64,000 nt of DNA from Polaromonas sp. YR568 (GCA_945878995.1 CAMCUN010000006.1:17478-81477); one strand, 5' to 3'; counted from the stretch's first letter, positions 18,304-28,522 are shown. Numbers and translations: made by a program. The notes: generated from the sequence alone by a model not told the origin.

Positions 18304-21156
18304 ATGTCCGACCAACCCACCGATTACCGCAGCACCCTCAACCTGCCAGACACGCCCTTTCCCATGCGGGGCGATCTGCCCAAGCGTGAACCGGCCTGGG
18401 TGCAAGCCTGGAACGAGCAAGGCCTGTACAAAAAACTGCGCGATGCCCGCCAAGGCGCCCCCTTGTTTGTGCTGCACGATGGCCCGCCTTACGCCAACGG
18501 CAAGTTGCACATTGGCCACGCGCTGAACAAAGTGCTCAAAGACATGATCGTCAAGTCCAAGCAACTGGCGGGCTTTGACGCGCAATACATCCCCGGCTGG
18601 GACTGCCACGGCCTGCCGATTGAAAACGCCATTGAAAAGCTGCACGGTCGCCAACTCTCCAGAGACGACATGCAGGCCAAAAGCCGTGCTTTCGCCACCG
18701 AACAAATCGGCCAGCAGCGCGAAGACTTCAAGCGCCTGGGCGTGCTGGGCGACTGGGAGCGGCCTTACCGCACCATGGACTTTGCCAACGAGGCCGGTGA
18801 AATTCGCGCCTTCAAACGCGTCATCGAGCGCGGTTTTGTCTACCGGGGCTTGAAACCCGTGTACTGGTGCTTTGACTGCGGCTCCTCCTTGGCCGAGTTT
18901 GAAATTGAATACGCCGACAAGAAAAGCGACACGCTGGACGTGGCTTTTGAGAGCGACGACGCCAGCCATCTTGCCGCCGCCTTTGGCTTGCCCAGCTTGC
19001 CTGCGGGCAAAACCGGCTTTGCCGTCATCTGGACCACCACCGCCTGGACGATCCCGGCCAACCAGGCGCTCAACGCCCACCCTGAACTGGTTTACGCCCT
19101 GGTGGACACACCCAAGGGCTGCTTGGTGCTGGCCGAGTCCCTGGTGGACAAATGCCTGGAACGCTTTGGCTTGAACGGCACAGTGTTGGCCACTGCCAAG
19201 GGCGCACAGCTGGGCGGCCTGAATTTCCGCCATCCTCTGCACGACCTGGACGCAGGCTACAAGCGCCTGTCGCCCGTCTACCTCGCCGAGTACGTGAGCG
19301 ACACCGACGGCACCGGCCTGGTGCATTCCTCGCCCGCCTACGGGGTGGACGACTTCAACTCCTGTGTGGCGCACGGCGTGAAGGTCGAGGACATCCTCAA
19401 CCCGGTGCAAGGCAATGGCGCCTACGCGGCCGAGTTCCCGCTGTTTGGTGGCCAGCACATCTGGAAGGCCATTCCCGCCATCATGGACGCGCTCAAGCTC
19501 GCCGGCCGCCTGATGAGCACCGTGGGCATCACGCACAGCTACCCACATTGCTGGCGCCACAAAACGCCGGTGATTTACCGCGCCGCGGCCCAGTGGTTCA
19601 TTCGCATGGACGAAGGCGAAGGCGTGTTCACCCAGGACAAAGCGCCCAAAACCTTGCGCCAACTGGCACTGGACGCGATTGAGCAGACCGAGTTCTACCC
19701 CGAAAACGGCAAAACACGGCTGCGCGACATGATCGCCAACCGGCCCGACTGGTGCATCTCGCGCCAGCGCTCCTGGGGCGTGCCCGTGGCGTTTTTCTTG
19801 CACAAAGACTCCGGCGAGCTGCACCCACGGACCATGGCCATCTTGGACCAGGCCGCAGAGATTGTGGAAAAAGGCGGCATAGAGGCCTGGAGCCGCGTGA
19901 CGGTCGAAGAAATTTTGGGTGCAGAAGATGCACCGCACTACACCAAGAGCACAGACATTTTGGAGGTCTGGTTCGACTCCGGCTCGACCTTCTGGCATGT
20001 GCTGCGCGGCAGCCACAAAAACGCCTACGCCGTGCCGCCCTTCCACAGCCAAGGCCCGGAGGCCGACTTGTACTTGGAAGGCCACGACCAGCACCGGGGC
20101 TGGTTCCACAGCTCGCTGCTGCTGGGCTGCGCCCTGTTCGACCAGGCGCCTTACCGCGGCTTGCTCACCCACGGCTTTGCCACCGACGGCCAAGGCCGCA
20201 AGATGAGCAAAAGCCTGGGCAACACGGTGGAGCCGCAAAGCGTGACCAGCAAATTGGGCGCCGAAATCGTGCGCCTTTGGGTGGCGTCCACCGACTACTC
20301 GGGCGACCTCAACATCGACGACAAGATCCTGGCCCGCGTGGTCGACGCCTACCGCCGAATCCGCAACACCCTGCGGTTTTTGCTGGCCAATGTGAGCGAC
20401 TTTGACCCGGCCCAACACAGCGTGCCCGACAGCGAGCTGCTGGAAATCGACCGCTACGCCCTGGCCCGCGCGGCCGAGCTGCAGGCCGAGATCTTGGCGC
20501 ACTTTGCGGTGTATGAGTTTCACCCCGTGGTCTCCAAGCTGCAGATTTACTGCTCGGAAGACCTGGGCGCGTTTTACCTCGACGTGCTCAAAGACAGGCT
20601 CTACACCACCGCGCCCCACAGCCTGGCCAGGCGCAGCGCGCAAACGGCGCTCTACCGCATCACGCACGGCATGCTGCGCTGGATGGCGCCGTTTTTGTCC
20701 TTCACGGCCGAAGAGGTGTGGCAAGACTTTGGCGGCTCGGAGTCCATTTTCTTGGAAACCTTCAGCGCCTTGGGCACACCCGATGCCGCCTTGCTGGCCA
20801 AGTGGGGCCGCATCCGCCAGTTGCGCGACGCAGTCAACAAAGACATAGAGGCCGTGCGCGCCGAGGGCCGCGTGGGCGCGTCGCTGCAAGCCGATGTGAG
20901 CTTGCAAGTGAACGCCCCAGACCATGCGCTGCTGGCCTCCTTGGGGCCTGACCTTAAGTTTGTGTTCATCACCTCTGCGCTGCGGCTGAGCCTGGGCGAG
21001 ACCCTGGCCGTGAGCGTGTCACCCAGCACCAGCCCCAAGTGCGAGCGCTGCTGGCATTACAGCGACACCGTGGGCCAAGACCCGCAGCACCCCACGCTGT
21101 GCGGGCGCTGCAACAGCAACCTTTTTGGCGCGGGTGAAGTCCGCCGTGTGGCCTGA
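18304..21156 (+). CDS. ileS: Isoleucyl-tRNA synthetase
   Basis: Charges tRNA-Ile. The 950-residue class I synthetase shows the HIGH motif within [15 protein letters not shown], the editing (CP1) domain with the [12 protein letters not shown] threonine-rich patch, and KMSKS in [12 protein letters not shown]. The C-terminal zinc motif is C..CW...(about 17)...C..C near residues 915-940. The ATG at 18304 is used; an upstream in-frame TTG at 18274 would add ten residues and no family-like sequence. Its TGA overlaps the lspA ATG by one base, so lspA is coupled to it. Confidence 0.96.
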   Translation: MSDQPTDYRSTLNLPDTPFPMRGDLPKREPAWVQAWNEQGLYKKLRDARQGAPLFVLHDGPPYANGKLHIGHALNKVLKDMIVKSKQLAGFDAQYIPGWDCHGLPIENAIEKLHGRQLSRDDMQAKSRAFATEQIGQQREDFKRLGVLGDWERPYRTMDFANEAGEIRAFKRVIERGFVYRGLKPVYWCFDCGSSLAEFEIEYADKKSDTLDVAFESDDASHLAAAFGLPSLPAGKTGFAVIWTTTAWTIPANQALNAHPELVYALVDTPKGCLVLAESLVDKCLERFGLNGTVLATAKGAQLGGLNFRHPLHDLDAGYKRLSPVYLAEYVSDTDGTGLVHSSPAYGVDDFNSCVAHGVKVEDILNPVQGNGAYAAEFPLFGGQHIWKAIPAIMDALKLAGRLMSTVGITHSYPHCWRHKTPVIYRAAAQWFIRMDEGEGVFTQDKAPKTLRQLALDAIEQTEFYPENGKTRLRDMIANRPDWCISRQRSWGVPVAFFLHKDSGELHPRTMAILDQAAEIVEKGGIEAWSRVTVEEILGAEDAPHYTKSTDILEVWFDSGSTFWHVLRGSHKNAYAVPPFHSQGPEADLYLEGHDQHRGWFHSSLLLGCALFDQAPYRGLLTHGFATDGQGRKMSKSLGNTVEPQSVTSKLGAEIVRLWVASTDYSGDLNIDDKILARVVDAYRRIRNTLRFLLANVSDFDPAQHSVPDSELLEIDRYALARAAELQAEILAHFAVYEFHPVVSKLQIYCSEDLGAFYLDVLKDRLYTTAPHSLARRSAQTALYRITHGMLRWMAPFLSFTAEEVWQDFGGSESIFLETFSALGTPDAALLAKWGRIRQLRDAVNKDIEAVRAEGRVGASLQADVSLQVNAPDHALLASLGPDLKFVFITSALRLSLGETLAVSVSPSTSPKCERCWHYSDTVGQDPQHPTLCGRCNSNLFGAGEVRRVA

Positions 21157-21662
21157 TGGCACGCGCACCCGCCAAAAAAACCAGCACCGCCAGCGGCATG
21201 CTGCCCTGGCTGGCGCTGGCCCTGTTGCTGCTCATCGCCGACCAGTTCACCAAGGTGCTGATCCTGGGTGCCTACCAGCTCGGCGACGCCACCCGGGTGA
21301 CCGAGTTTTTCAACATCGTGCGAGTGCACAACTCGGGCGCCGCCTTTTCGTTTTTGGCCGGCGCCTCCGGCTGGCAGCGCTGGTTCTTCACCGCCGTTGG
21401 CGTAGGCGCAGTCGGCTTCATCATTTACCTGCTGCGCGCCCACCCTGGCCAGCGCCTGTTCAGCTTTGCGCTGGCCTGCATCTTGGGCGGCGCCATAGGC
21501 AACGTGATAGACCGGCTGCTGCACGGCTATGTGGTGGACTTTCTTGATTTCCATTGGGCCGGCTACCACTTTCCCGCCTTCAACGTGGCCGACGCCGCCA
21601 TCAGCGTGGGCGCGGCTTGCCTCATCCTCGACGAGTTGCTGCGGGTGCGGCGCGGGCGTTAA
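21156..21662 (+). CDS. lspA: Lipoprotein signal peptidase (signal peptidase II)
   Basis: Inner-membrane aspartic protease that cleaves the signal peptide of diacylated prolipoproteins. The 168 residues have four hydrophobic segments. The conserved [15 protein letters not shown] loop is present, with the catalytic aspartates in GNVIDRL and [11 protein letters not shown]. The start codon shares its first base with the ileS stop (TGATG). Confidence 0.96.
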   Translation: MARAPAKKTSTASGMLPWLALALLLLIADQFTKVLILGAYQLGDATRVTEFFNIVRVHNSGAAFSFLAGASGWQRWFFTAVGVGAVGFIIYLLRAHPGQRLFSFALACILGGAIGNVIDRLLHGYVVDFLDFHWAGYHFPAFNVADAAISVGAACLILDELLRVRRGR

Positions 21663-21747
21663 ATGCTCGCGCGCTGAGCGCTTGTGATGAACAGCCCGAG
21701 CCTGGACCGCAGCCCCTTGCTTTTTTAACCACACCTGGAACTGCACC

Positions 21748-22527
21748 ATGAACATCCCTCAAATGCTTGGACAAGTACTGCAAGGCAGGGTGGCCATCGT
21801 CACCGGTGCGGCCCAGGGCATAGGCCACACCTACGCATTGGCGCTGGCGCGCGCCGGAGCGCAGGTGGTGTGCGGCGATGTGCTCGATTGCACAGACGTC
21901 GTCAAAGACATCCACGCCGAGGGTGGCCAGGCTCTGGCGGTGCATGTGGATGTGACCTCGACGAGCTCGGTCGCTGCCATGGTGCAGGCTTGCTTGGACG
22001 CGTTTGGCCGCATTGACGTTCTGGTCAACAACGCCGCGATTTTTGGCAACCTCTCGCTCAAGCCTTTCGAAGAAATTGATTCGGCCGAGTGGGACCGTGT
22101 GATGGCAGTCAATGTGCGGGGGCCTTTTGAGTGCGCCCGCGCCGTCAGCCCGGTGATGAGGCGGCAGAATTACGGCAAGATCATCAACGTGGCCTCGGGC
22201 ACCGTGTTCAAGGGCACGCCCTTATTTCTTCACTACGTCAGCTCCAAGGGGGCGGTTGTGGCCATGTCGCGTTGCCTGGCGCGCGAGCTGGGCAGCCACA
22301 ACATTTGCGTCAACACCATTGCCCCGGGGCTCACGCTCAGTGCCAAGGTGGTGGCCAATCCCGATTGGCAAGGTGACATTGGCTCGGGCATCGTGGCCTC
22401 GCGGGCGATCAAGCGCGAACAACTGCCTGATGACCTCTCAGGCACCTTGGTGTACCTGGCCAGCGCGGCCAGCGATTTTGTGACTGGCCAGGTGATCGTG
22501 GTCGATGGTGGCTCGGTGACCCACTGA
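21748..22527 (+). CDS. SDR-family oxidoreductase
   Basis: NAD(P)-dependent short-chain dehydrogenase of 259 residues. It has the glycine-rich cofactor loop TGAAQGIGHTY, the NNAAIF structural motif, catalytic Ser in INVASGT, and the active-site YVSSK. The C terminus DFVTGQVIVVDGGS is typical of FabG-like members. It is followed after 89 bp by a fumarylacetoacetate-hydrolase-family gene, which suggests a small catabolic unit for an aromatic or sugar-acid degradation intermediate. The substrate cannot be assigned. Confidence 0.88.
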   Translation: MNIPQMLGQVLQGRVAIVTGAAQGIGHTYALALARAGAQVVCGDVLDCTDVVKDIHAEGGQALAVHVDVTSTSSVAAMVQACLDAFGRIDVLVNNAAIFGNLSLKPFEEIDSAEWDRVMAVNVRGPFECARAVSPVMRRQNYGKIINVASGTVFKGTPLFLHYVSSKGAVVAMSRCLARELGSHNICVNTIAPGLTLSAKVVANPDWQGDIGSGIVASRAIKREQLPDDLSGTLVYLASAASDFVTGQVIVVDGGSVTH

Positions 22528-22616
22528 GCCTTGCCCCTGCGCTGCTTCGCCAACAAGGTGGCTGAAGTCACTGCCTTGAAGCGAGTGAATACCTTTCAAC
22601 AGACACAAGACCCTTT

Positions 22617-23477
22617 ATGAAACTGGCCCGATTCAACGACCACCGACTGGGCCTGCTCCAGGGCGAGGTGCTGACCGATGTGACCGCCGCACTGGCGCAT
22701 TTGCCCAGCGCACGTTACCCCTTCCCCAGGCACGACATCTTCATCGAGCACCTGCCTTTTTTACAGCCCTTCATTGAAGAGTGCGCCCAAAACGGGCAGA
22801 CCCACGCCCTGCAAGACGTCAGCTTGCTCAGCCCCGTGGCCAATGTGGGCAAGGTGGTGGCCGCGCCCGTGAATTACCAGCGCCACATGGAAGAGGTGCT
22901 GGCCCAGCGCGACATTCACCACGGCAACTTGATCCATGAAATCCACAAGGCCGGGCTGTTCTTAAAAGCCAGCAGCTCCGTCATAGGCGCGGGCCACGCC
23001 ATTGAATTGGTGCACACCGACCGCCGCAACGACCACGAGGTGGAATTGGCCGTGGTCATAGGCAAGGCAGGTCGAGGTGTTCAATTGCAAGAGGCTCTCT
23101 CGCATGTGGCCGGCTACTGCATTGGCCTGGACATCACCCTCAGAGGCCCAGAAGAGCGCAGCCTGCGCAAGTCGCCCGACACCTACACCGTGCTGGGGCC
23201 TTACCTGGTCACGGCCGACGAGCTGGGCGACCCTGGCGCACTGGACTTGTCCTTGCATGTGGGTGATGAGCTCAGGCAGCAGGCCAACACCCGTGAGTTG
23301 ATTTTGGGGGTGGCCGAGCTCATCGTGTTTGCGTCCAGCTTTTACACCTTGCACCCGGGCGATGTGCTGATCACAGGCACGCCGCAGGGCGTGGGTCCGA
23401 TCGTGGCCGGCGACACGCTGCACGCGCGTATCCAAGGCATAGGCGCCATGTCTGTGCGGGTGGCGGCAGCGGCTTGA
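22617..23477 (+). CDS. Fumarylacetoacetate hydrolase family protein
   Basis: Metal-dependent C-C hydrolase, decarboxylase or isomerase fold of 286 residues. The metal ligands of the FAH domain appear as the D-H-E-V-E-L stretch (DHEVELAVVIGK), the LDITLRGPEERSLRKSPDTYTVLGPYL region and the GTPQGVGPIVAGD loop. The N-terminal ~80 residues form the small lid domain. These enzymes act on fumarylacetoacetate, 2-hydroxyhepta-dienedioate and acylpyruvates among others. The neighbouring SDR suggests a shared pathway. The exact reaction is unknown. Confidence 0.87.
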   Translation: MKLARFNDHRLGLLQGEVLTDVTAALAHLPSARYPFPRHDIFIEHLPFLQPFIEECAQNGQTHALQDVSLLSPVANVGKVVAAPVNYQRHMEEVLAQRDIHHGNLIHEIHKAGLFLKASSSVIGAGHAIELVHTDRRNDHEVELAVVIGKAGRGVQLQEALSHVAGYCIGLDITLRGPEERSLRKSPDTYTVLGPYLVTADELGDPGALDLSLHVGDELRQQANTRELILGVAELIVFASSFYTLHPGDVLITGTPQGVGPIVAGDTLHARIQGIGAMSVRVAAAA

Positions 23478-23496
23478 TCGGACTGCCCGGGGGAAT

Positions 23497-23738
23497 CCCC
23501 GAATTGCTCCTTCCCCCTCTGGGGGAGGGCCGGGGTGTGGGCATCGCGTTGCACCATCTTTGCCTCACGCGTACCCCCCTCCCCAGCCCTCCCCCCAGAG
23601 GGTGGAGGGAGCAGGACAAAACTCCCCGAATTGCTCCCTCCCCCCTGGGGGAGGGCCGGGGTAGGGGCATCGCGCTGCACCATCTTTGCCTCACGCGTAC
23701 CCCTCTCCCCAACCCTCTCCCCAGAGGGGCGAGGGAGC
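23497..23738. repeat. Two tandem copies of a ~127-bp GC-rich palindromic repeat
   Basis: The unit starts CCCCGAATTGCTCC at 23497 and again at 23624. Both copies contain CATCTTTGCCTCACGCGTAC, and each is itself an imperfect inverted repeat: a C-rich arm (TCCCCC..GGGGGAGGG) pairs with a matching arm about 60 bp later. This is the architecture of dispersed REP/BIME-like elements. It fills the gap between the convergent FAH-family and NUDIX genes and may serve as a terminator for both. Confidence 0.8.
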
Positions 23739-23748
23739 CAAGACAAGC

Positions 23749-24552
23749 TCAGGCCGACGGCCCGCCCAAGAACGCAACCAGCACCAAGGCCGCCTCCAAG
23801 GTAAAGCGACCCTCTTGCAAGCGCTGCACCAACTCTGAGGGACTCAGCCGCTCAAAGGCATGGACCTCGCCGTCTTGGTTGCAAGGCAACACGCCCTCGG
23901 GCACGGTGCAGGCATACCAATGCAAGGTCTCGCGCATGTAGCCCATGCCGCCCGCATCCGAAGTAGCTTGCTGCACCGACAGGCTGCCGCCAAAACGCAG
24001 CTGCTGCAACTGCGTCAGGTGCAAGCCGGCTTCCTCCCAGGTCTCGCGGGCCAAAGCACCAGCCAGGCCGTCATTCGCACTGACCATGCCGCCCATCAGC
24101 GTGTCGTTCATGCCCGGGTCATTGGGCTTGTTCAGGGCGCGTTGCTGCACCCACACAGACCCGTCGGGGCACTGGCCGACCAAGTGCACCGCCTGGGTCT
24201 GCAAGCCCAATGGTCGCACCGCAGCGCGCTCAATCTGGCCGAGTTCGTGGCCCGCATCGCTCACCACCGACAAGAGCTCGTTGCGCCATGGCCCGGCCAA
24301 CAGCGCCTGGCGCATGAATTGCGCCAGCTCAGCCAAGCCGGTCGAGTCTTCTGCCGTGCAATGCACTTGGCTTGATGAGGCTTCAAAAAAACGGCTGCCG
24401 CCCGCGGCCGCCATTAGGCTGAGCCACTCGGGCTGCACCGAGCCCACGGCTTGGCCGCGCCAGCACAGCGACAGCCGAGGGCGCGGCGGTGGCTGCTGGG
24501 CCTGAAGGGCCAGGCGCTGCAGCCACTGGGGCGACAAGCCCCGCTCGCTCAT
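23749..24552 (-). CDS. NUDIX hydrolase with N-terminal DUF4743-like domain
   Basis: A 267-residue protein. The first ~115 residues resemble the DUF4743 domain found ahead of NUDIX domains in thiamin pyrophosphokinase-related proteins. The NUDIX box follows as GMVSANDGLAGALARETWEEAGL, read as G-x5-D-x7-RExxEExGL: the first Glu of the consensus is Asp, while the RETWEEAGL metal-binding core is intact. It probably hydrolyses a nucleoside diphosphate-linked or thiamin-type pyrophosphate. It is downstream of the quinone oxidoreductase gene by 7 bp on the same strand. Confidence 0.85.
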   Translation of the reverse strand: MSERGLSPQWLQRLALQAQQPPPRPRLSLCWRGQAVGSVQPEWLSLMAAAGGSRFFEASSSQVHCTAEDSTGLAELAQFMRQALLAGPWRNELLSVVSDAGHELGQIERAAVRPLGLQTQAVHLVGQCPDGSVWVQQRALNKPNDPGMNDTLMGGMVSANDGLAGALARETWEEAGLHLTQLQQLRFGGSLSVQQATSDAGGMGYMRETLHWYACTVPEGVLPCNQDGEVHAFERLSPSELVQRLQEGRFTLEAALVLVAFLGGPSA

Positions 24553-24559
24553 GGATGGA

Positions 24560-25555
24560 TCATGGAATGAGGATGGTGCAGCCCGTGGTCTTGCGCGCTT
24601 CGAGGTCGCGGTGAGCGCTTGCCACGTCGGCCAGCGCGTACTGCTGGTCGATCTGAATTTTCACTTGACCACTGCCGACCAAGGCAAACAACTCGTCGGT
24701 GATCGACTGGCTGGACTCGCGCGTGGCCAAGTGGGAGAACAAAGTGGGGCGCGAGGCGTACAAAGAGCCTTTGCCCGCCAGCACATTGATGTCAAAGGGC
24801 GGCACCTTGCCCGAGGCGTTGCCAAAGTTGGCAATCAGGCCAAAGGGGCGCAGGCAGTCCAGCGACTTCATGAAGGTGTCGGCCCCCACCGAGTCATACA
24901 CCACCTTGACGCCTTGGCCGCCTGTGATGTCTTTGACGCGGGCGACAAAGTCTTCTTTGGCGTAGTTGATGACGTGGCTGGCACCATGGGCCTTGGCCAT
25001 CGCGCATTTTTCATCCGAGCCGGCCGTGCCAATGAGCTGCAAACCCAGGGCCCGCGCCATTTGGCAGGCGATCAGGCCCACGCCGCCGGCGGCCGCATGA
25101 AAGAGCACAAAGTCGCCCGCCTGCAAGCCCGCCTGCGGCAGGGTGCGGTGCAGCAGGTAATGCGCAGTCAAGCCCTTGAGCATCATGGCGGCACCGGTTT
25201 CAAAGGAAATGCTGTCAGGCAGCTTGCACACCGTGCGAGCCGGCATGACGCGGGCCTCGCAATAGCTGCCGGGCGGCTGGCTGGCGTAGGCGGCGCGGTC
25301 ACCGACTTGCAGGTGCGTCACGCCCTCGGCCACGGCCTCGACCACGCCAGAGGCTTCCATGCCCATGCTCAGTGGCAAGGGCATGGCATACATGCCTGTG
25401 CGCTGGTAGACGTCGATGTAGTTCAGGCCCACGGCCTTGTGGCGAATGCGAATCTCACCAGGCCCGGGCTCGCCCACGGGAGCGTCGACCAGTTTCATTT
25501 GCTCGGGGCCGCCGAACTGCTCTATGCGCACCAGCTTGCTTGTCATTGGACTCAT
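24560..25555 (-). CDS. NADPH:quinone oxidoreductase, zinc-independent MDR family
   Basis: A 331-residue medium-chain dehydrogenase/reductase of the QOR class. It has GLNYIDVYQRTG near residue 50, the GxGxxG-type cofactor loop HAAAGGVGLIACQMA, and VYDSVGADT further on. It lacks the structural-zinc cysteines. It probably reduces quinones or alpha,beta-unsaturated carbonyls with NADPH. The start at 25555 has AGGAG 10 bases upstream. It is transcribed ahead of the NUDIX gene with only 7 bp between, so the two are likely co-transcribed. Confidence 0.88.
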   Translation of the reverse strand: MSPMTSKLVRIEQFGGPEQMKLVDAPVGEPGPGEIRIRHKAVGLNYIDVYQRTGMYAMPLPLSMGMEASGVVEAVAEGVTHLQVGDRAAYASQPPGSYCEARVMPARTVCKLPDSISFETGAAMMLKGLTAHYLLHRTLPQAGLQAGDFVLFHAAAGGVGLIACQMARALGLQLIGTAGSDEKCAMAKAHGASHVINYAKEDFVARVKDITGGQGVKVVYDSVGADTFMKSLDCLRPFGLIANFGNASGKVPPFDINVLAGKGSLYASRPTLFSHLATRESSQSITDELFALVGSGQVKIQIDQQYALADVASAHRDLEARKTTGCTILIP

Positions 25556-25729
25556 TTTTTTCGATCTCCTGTTTTGAATGGAATGGGCTTGCCTTCAGGC
25601 TCACAGCGCTGCGACAGGCGAGATGTTGACACGAAACGGTGATGCTCGCCCGACGCATGCGAGACGATGCAAGGAGGAAGCAATGACGAAGAGGCCACGA
25701 AGCAGTGACGAAGTCGCTACAGTCCTGTC

Positions 25730-26629
25730 ATGTCTGCGCGCCTGTCCCCGTCCACCTTGGTCTTGCTCACCCTGCCACCCTTGCTGTGGGCTGGCAATTC
25801 CATGGTGGGCCGGTGGATCCACGAGCAAGTGCCGCCCATGACGCTGAACCTGCTGCGCTGGGCCCTGGCTTTTTTGATTTTGCTGCCACTGGCGCACCGC
25901 GTGCTTCGCCCGGGCAGCGTGCTCTGGCCGCTGTGGCGGCGCATGGCGGTGTTGGGCCTGCTCAGCATTGGCGCCTACAACGCGCTGCAGTACCTGGCCT
26001 TGCAAACCTCCACGCCCATCAACGTCACGCTGGTGGCGTCTTCCATGCCGGTGTGGATGCTGATCATGGGCCGCTTGTTCCACGCCGAGCCCGTGCGCGG
26101 CCGGCAAATCGCTGGCGCCATGCTGTCCATCGCTGGCGTGGTGCTGGTGCTCAGCCGGGGCGAGTGGGAGGTGTTGACGCAGTTCCGGCTGGTGCCTGGC
26201 GACGGCTACGTGCTGCTGGCCACCATGGCCTGGGCGGTGTACAGCTGGATGCTGGCGCGGCCCGTGGAGCCGGCCGAGTTGCGCGGCGACTGGTCGGCTT
26301 TTTTGATAGGCCAGATCTTGTTTGGCCTGGGTTGGTCGGCCTTGTTTGCCGGGGCCGAATGGGCGTTCACGCCGGCACACATCGCCTGGAGCTGGCCGGT
26401 GGCCGCCGCCATTGCGTTTATTGCCGTGGGCCCGGCGGTGGTGTCCTACCGCTGCTGGGGCGCGGGCATACAACGCGTGGGGCCGCAGCTGGCGGGGTTT
26501 TTTGCCAACCTCACGCCGCTGTTTGCCGCCCTCATGTCGACGTATTTTCTCAATGAGGCGCCGCGCCTGTACCACCTGCTGGCTTTTGTGCTCATTGTGG
26601 GTGGGATTGTGGTGTCATCCAAGCGCTGA
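25730..26629 (+). CDS. EamA/DMT-family transporter
   Basis: Ten-helix drug/metabolite transporter made of two EamA repeats (about residues 10-140 and 150-295), 299 residues. Motifs include LLWAGNSMVGRW in helix 1, LRWALAFLILLPLA in helix 2, and AGAMLSIAGVVLVL closing the first repeat. Such proteins usually export amino acids or metabolites; the substrate is unknown. It is divergent from the quinone oxidoreductase gene. Confidence 0.87.
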   Translation: MSARLSPSTLVLLTLPPLLWAGNSMVGRWIHEQVPPMTLNLLRWALAFLILLPLAHRVLRPGSVLWPLWRRMAVLGLLSIGAYNALQYLALQTSTPINVTLVASSMPVWMLIMGRLFHAEPVRGRQIAGAMLSIAGVVLVLSRGEWEVLTQFRLVPGDGYVLLATMAWAVYSWMLARPVEPAELRGDWSAFLIGQILFGLGWSALFAGAEWAFTPAHIAWSWPVAAAIAFIAVGPAVVSYRCWGAGIQRVGPQLAGFFANLTPLFAALMSTYFLNEAPRLYHLLAFVLIVGGIVVSSKR

Positions 26630-26668
26630 GCCGTGGGCACAGTAGCGCAACAAAAGACCGGCTGACGC

Positions 26669-27457
26669 TCAGAAAGTCCCTGGGTAAGCCCCGCCGTCGA
26701 GCAACACATTTTGGCCCGTGAAGTAGCTCGCCTGCTGGCTGCACAAGAAGGCGCAGAACTGGCCAAACTCCTCGGGCGTGCCAAAGCGCTGGGCGGGCAC
26801 AGACTTGCGGCGGGCATCAGTCACCTCGTCCACGCTTTTGCCGCTTTTCTCGGCGTTGGTGGCAAAGTTGCTTTTCAGGCGGTCGGTGTAAAACGCACCC
26901 GGCAGCAAGTTGTTCACCGTCACACCTTTTGCTGCGATGTGGCTGCGGGCCATGCCGGCCACAAAGCCCGTGAGGCCTGAGCGGGCGCCGTTGGACAGGC
27001 CCAAAATGTCAATGGGCGCCTTCACGGCGCTGGAGGTGATGTTGACAATGCGGCCAAAACCGCGCGCGGCCATGCCGTCCACCGTGGCCTTGATCAGCTC
27101 AATGGGCGTGAGCATGTTGGCGTCCATGGCCTTGATCCAGGTGTCGCGGTCCCATTGCCTGAAGTCGCCCGGGGGCGGCCCGCCCGCGTTGGTGACCACG
27201 ATGTCAAAGTCTTTTCTCAGCGCAAACACCATGGCACGGCCTGCGCTGCTGGTGATGTCGGCGGCCAGCGCCTGCACCTGCGCACCTGCACTGGCCTGGG
27301 TTTGAAGTTGACCGGCGGCGTCCTCCAACGCCTCTGCGCCCCGCGCAACGATGAGCACATTCACCCCTTCTTTGACCAAAGCCTGCGCGCAGCCATAGCC
27401 CAAACCCTTGCTTGCGCCGCACACCAGCGCCCACTTGCCTGCAATGCCTAAATCCAT
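26669..27457 (-). CDS. Atypical SDR-family protein lacking the YxxxK pair
   Basis: A 262-residue FabG-like short-chain dehydrogenase fold. The cofactor loop GASKGLGYG, the TNAGGP motif, INITSSAVK with Ser, and the C-terminal YFTGQNVLLDGG are present. The place of the active-site Tyr-x-x-x-Lys reads SNGAR (in GLSNGARSGLTGF), so both catalytic residues are replaced. It could be a reductase using other residues, or a binding/structural protein. It lies 21 bp after a DMT transporter gene on the same strand. Confidence 0.84.
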   Translation of the reverse strand: MDLGIAGKWALVCGASKGLGYGCAQALVKEGVNVLIVARGAEALEDAAGQLQTQASAGAQVQALAADITSSAGRAMVFALRKDFDIVVTNAGGPPPGDFRQWDRDTWIKAMDANMLTPIELIKATVDGMAARGFGRIVNITSSAVKAPIDILGLSNGARSGLTGFVAGMARSHIAAKGVTVNNLLPGAFYTDRLKSNFATNAEKSGKSVDEVTDARRKSVPAQRFGTPEEFGQFCAFLCSQQASYFTGQNVLLDGGAYPGTF

Positions 27458-27478
27458 GAAGTTTCTCCAAGTTAGCAG

Positions 27479-28408
27479 TTAATCGGGCAAGGGCGACGCC
27501 TTGCTCCGGGTGAACACATAAATACCCGCCAGCACCAAGACCGTGCCGGCCAACACCCATGGCGTCAAGGGCTCGCCCAGCAGCAAGGCCCCCATCAGCA
27601 TGGTCGACAAGGGGCCTATCATGCCGACCTGCGAGACCAGCGCCGGTCCCAAGCGCTCCATGGCCATCATGATCATGAGCACAGGCGCGACGGTGCACAC
27701 CAAGGCGTTGATGAGGGACAAACCCAAGACCTCGGGCACCACCACCGCAGCCGACAGAGGCCGCAACACGATGAACTGCACCACACAACACAGGCATGCC
27801 ACCGAGGTGGCCAGCCCCACCAGGCGCAAAGAGCCCAGGCGCTGCACCAATTCACCGCTGTACACCAGGTAGACGGCATAGCTCAGCACGCTGGCAAAAA
27901 CGAGCGCCGCGCCCAGCACGGCGTGCGGGCCCTGCAGCTGTATCTCGTGTGCAAACACCAGCACGACGCCGGCATAACTCAGAAACAGGCCCAAGATCTG
28001 CCAGCCGGTGATGCGGCGCTTGAAAAACAGCAGGCCCAATACCAGCACCAAGGTGGGGTTGAGGTAGAGGATCAAGCGCTCCAAAGACGCTGAGATGTAT
28101 TGCAGACCCAAAAAATCCAAAAAACTAGACAGGTAGTAGCCCACCACCCCCAAGAACACCACGCTGAGTTGGTCGCGGCGGCTCAGGCGCGCTTGGCCTC
28201 GGCCTGCCCACCAGGCCATGGCCACAAAAAAAGGCAGCGCAAACAACATGCGATACATGATGAGCGTGACCGCATCCACGCCGTGGCGGTAAGCGAGTTT
28301 GACAATGATGGCTTTGCCACTGAAGGCGATCGCGCCCAAAGCCGCCAAGGCCAAGCCGGCCGCACGGCCTGAGGAATTGCCGTGGGCCAAAAGGGAGGGC
28401 GTGCTCAT
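27479..28408 (-). CDS. EamA/DMT-family transporter
   Basis: A 309-residue, ten-helix membrane transporter with two EamA domains. It has GKAIIVKLAYRHGVDAVTLIMYRM in the first repeat, and ends with a long hydrophobic LAGTVLVLAGIYVFTRS. It is read ahead of the SDR gene with a 21-bp gap. Substrate unknown. Confidence 0.86.
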   Translation of the reverse strand: MSTPSLLAHGNSSGRAAGLALAALGAIAFSGKAIIVKLAYRHGVDAVTLIMYRMLFALPFFVAMAWWAGRGQARLSRRDQLSVVFLGVVGYYLSSFLDFLGLQYISASLERLILYLNPTLVLVLGLLFFKRRITGWQILGLFLSYAGVVLVFAHEIQLQGPHAVLGAALVFASVLSYAVYLVYSGELVQRLGSLRLVGLATSVACLCCVVQFIVLRPLSAAVVVPEVLGLSLINALVCTVAPVLMIMMAMERLGPALVSQVGMIGPLSTMLMGALLLGEPLTPWVLAGTVLVLAGIYVFTRSKASPLPD

Positions 28409-28477
28409 GTTTGGATTGTCTCAGAGCCCATCTCAGAGCCGCCACGCCCAGTGGTTGCTAGGCTGGAGGCACGCGAT

Positions 28478-28507
28478 GCAAAAAGGCGCCCGAGGGCGCC
28501 TTTTTGC
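28478..28507 (-). terminator. Intrinsic terminator after tctA
   Basis: GCAAAAAGGCGCC and GGCGCCTTTTTGC are perfect complements around CGAG. The U tract is complete on the minus strand, 15 bp past the tctA stop. The symmetry also lets it stop reading from the other side. Confidence 0.9.
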
Positions 28508-28522
28508 AGCCGCTCAACCGGC

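Noticed and set aside
18178..20925. A 915-codon open frame on the minus strand opposite ileS
   Set aside because: It mirrors ileS codons in GC-rich DNA and has His/Gln/Val-rich composition without domain motifs; ileS is certain.
25601..26575. A 324-codon frame opposite the DMT transporter gene at 25730-26629
   Set aside because: Very rich in His, Gln and Arg; shadow of a hydrophobic coding strand.
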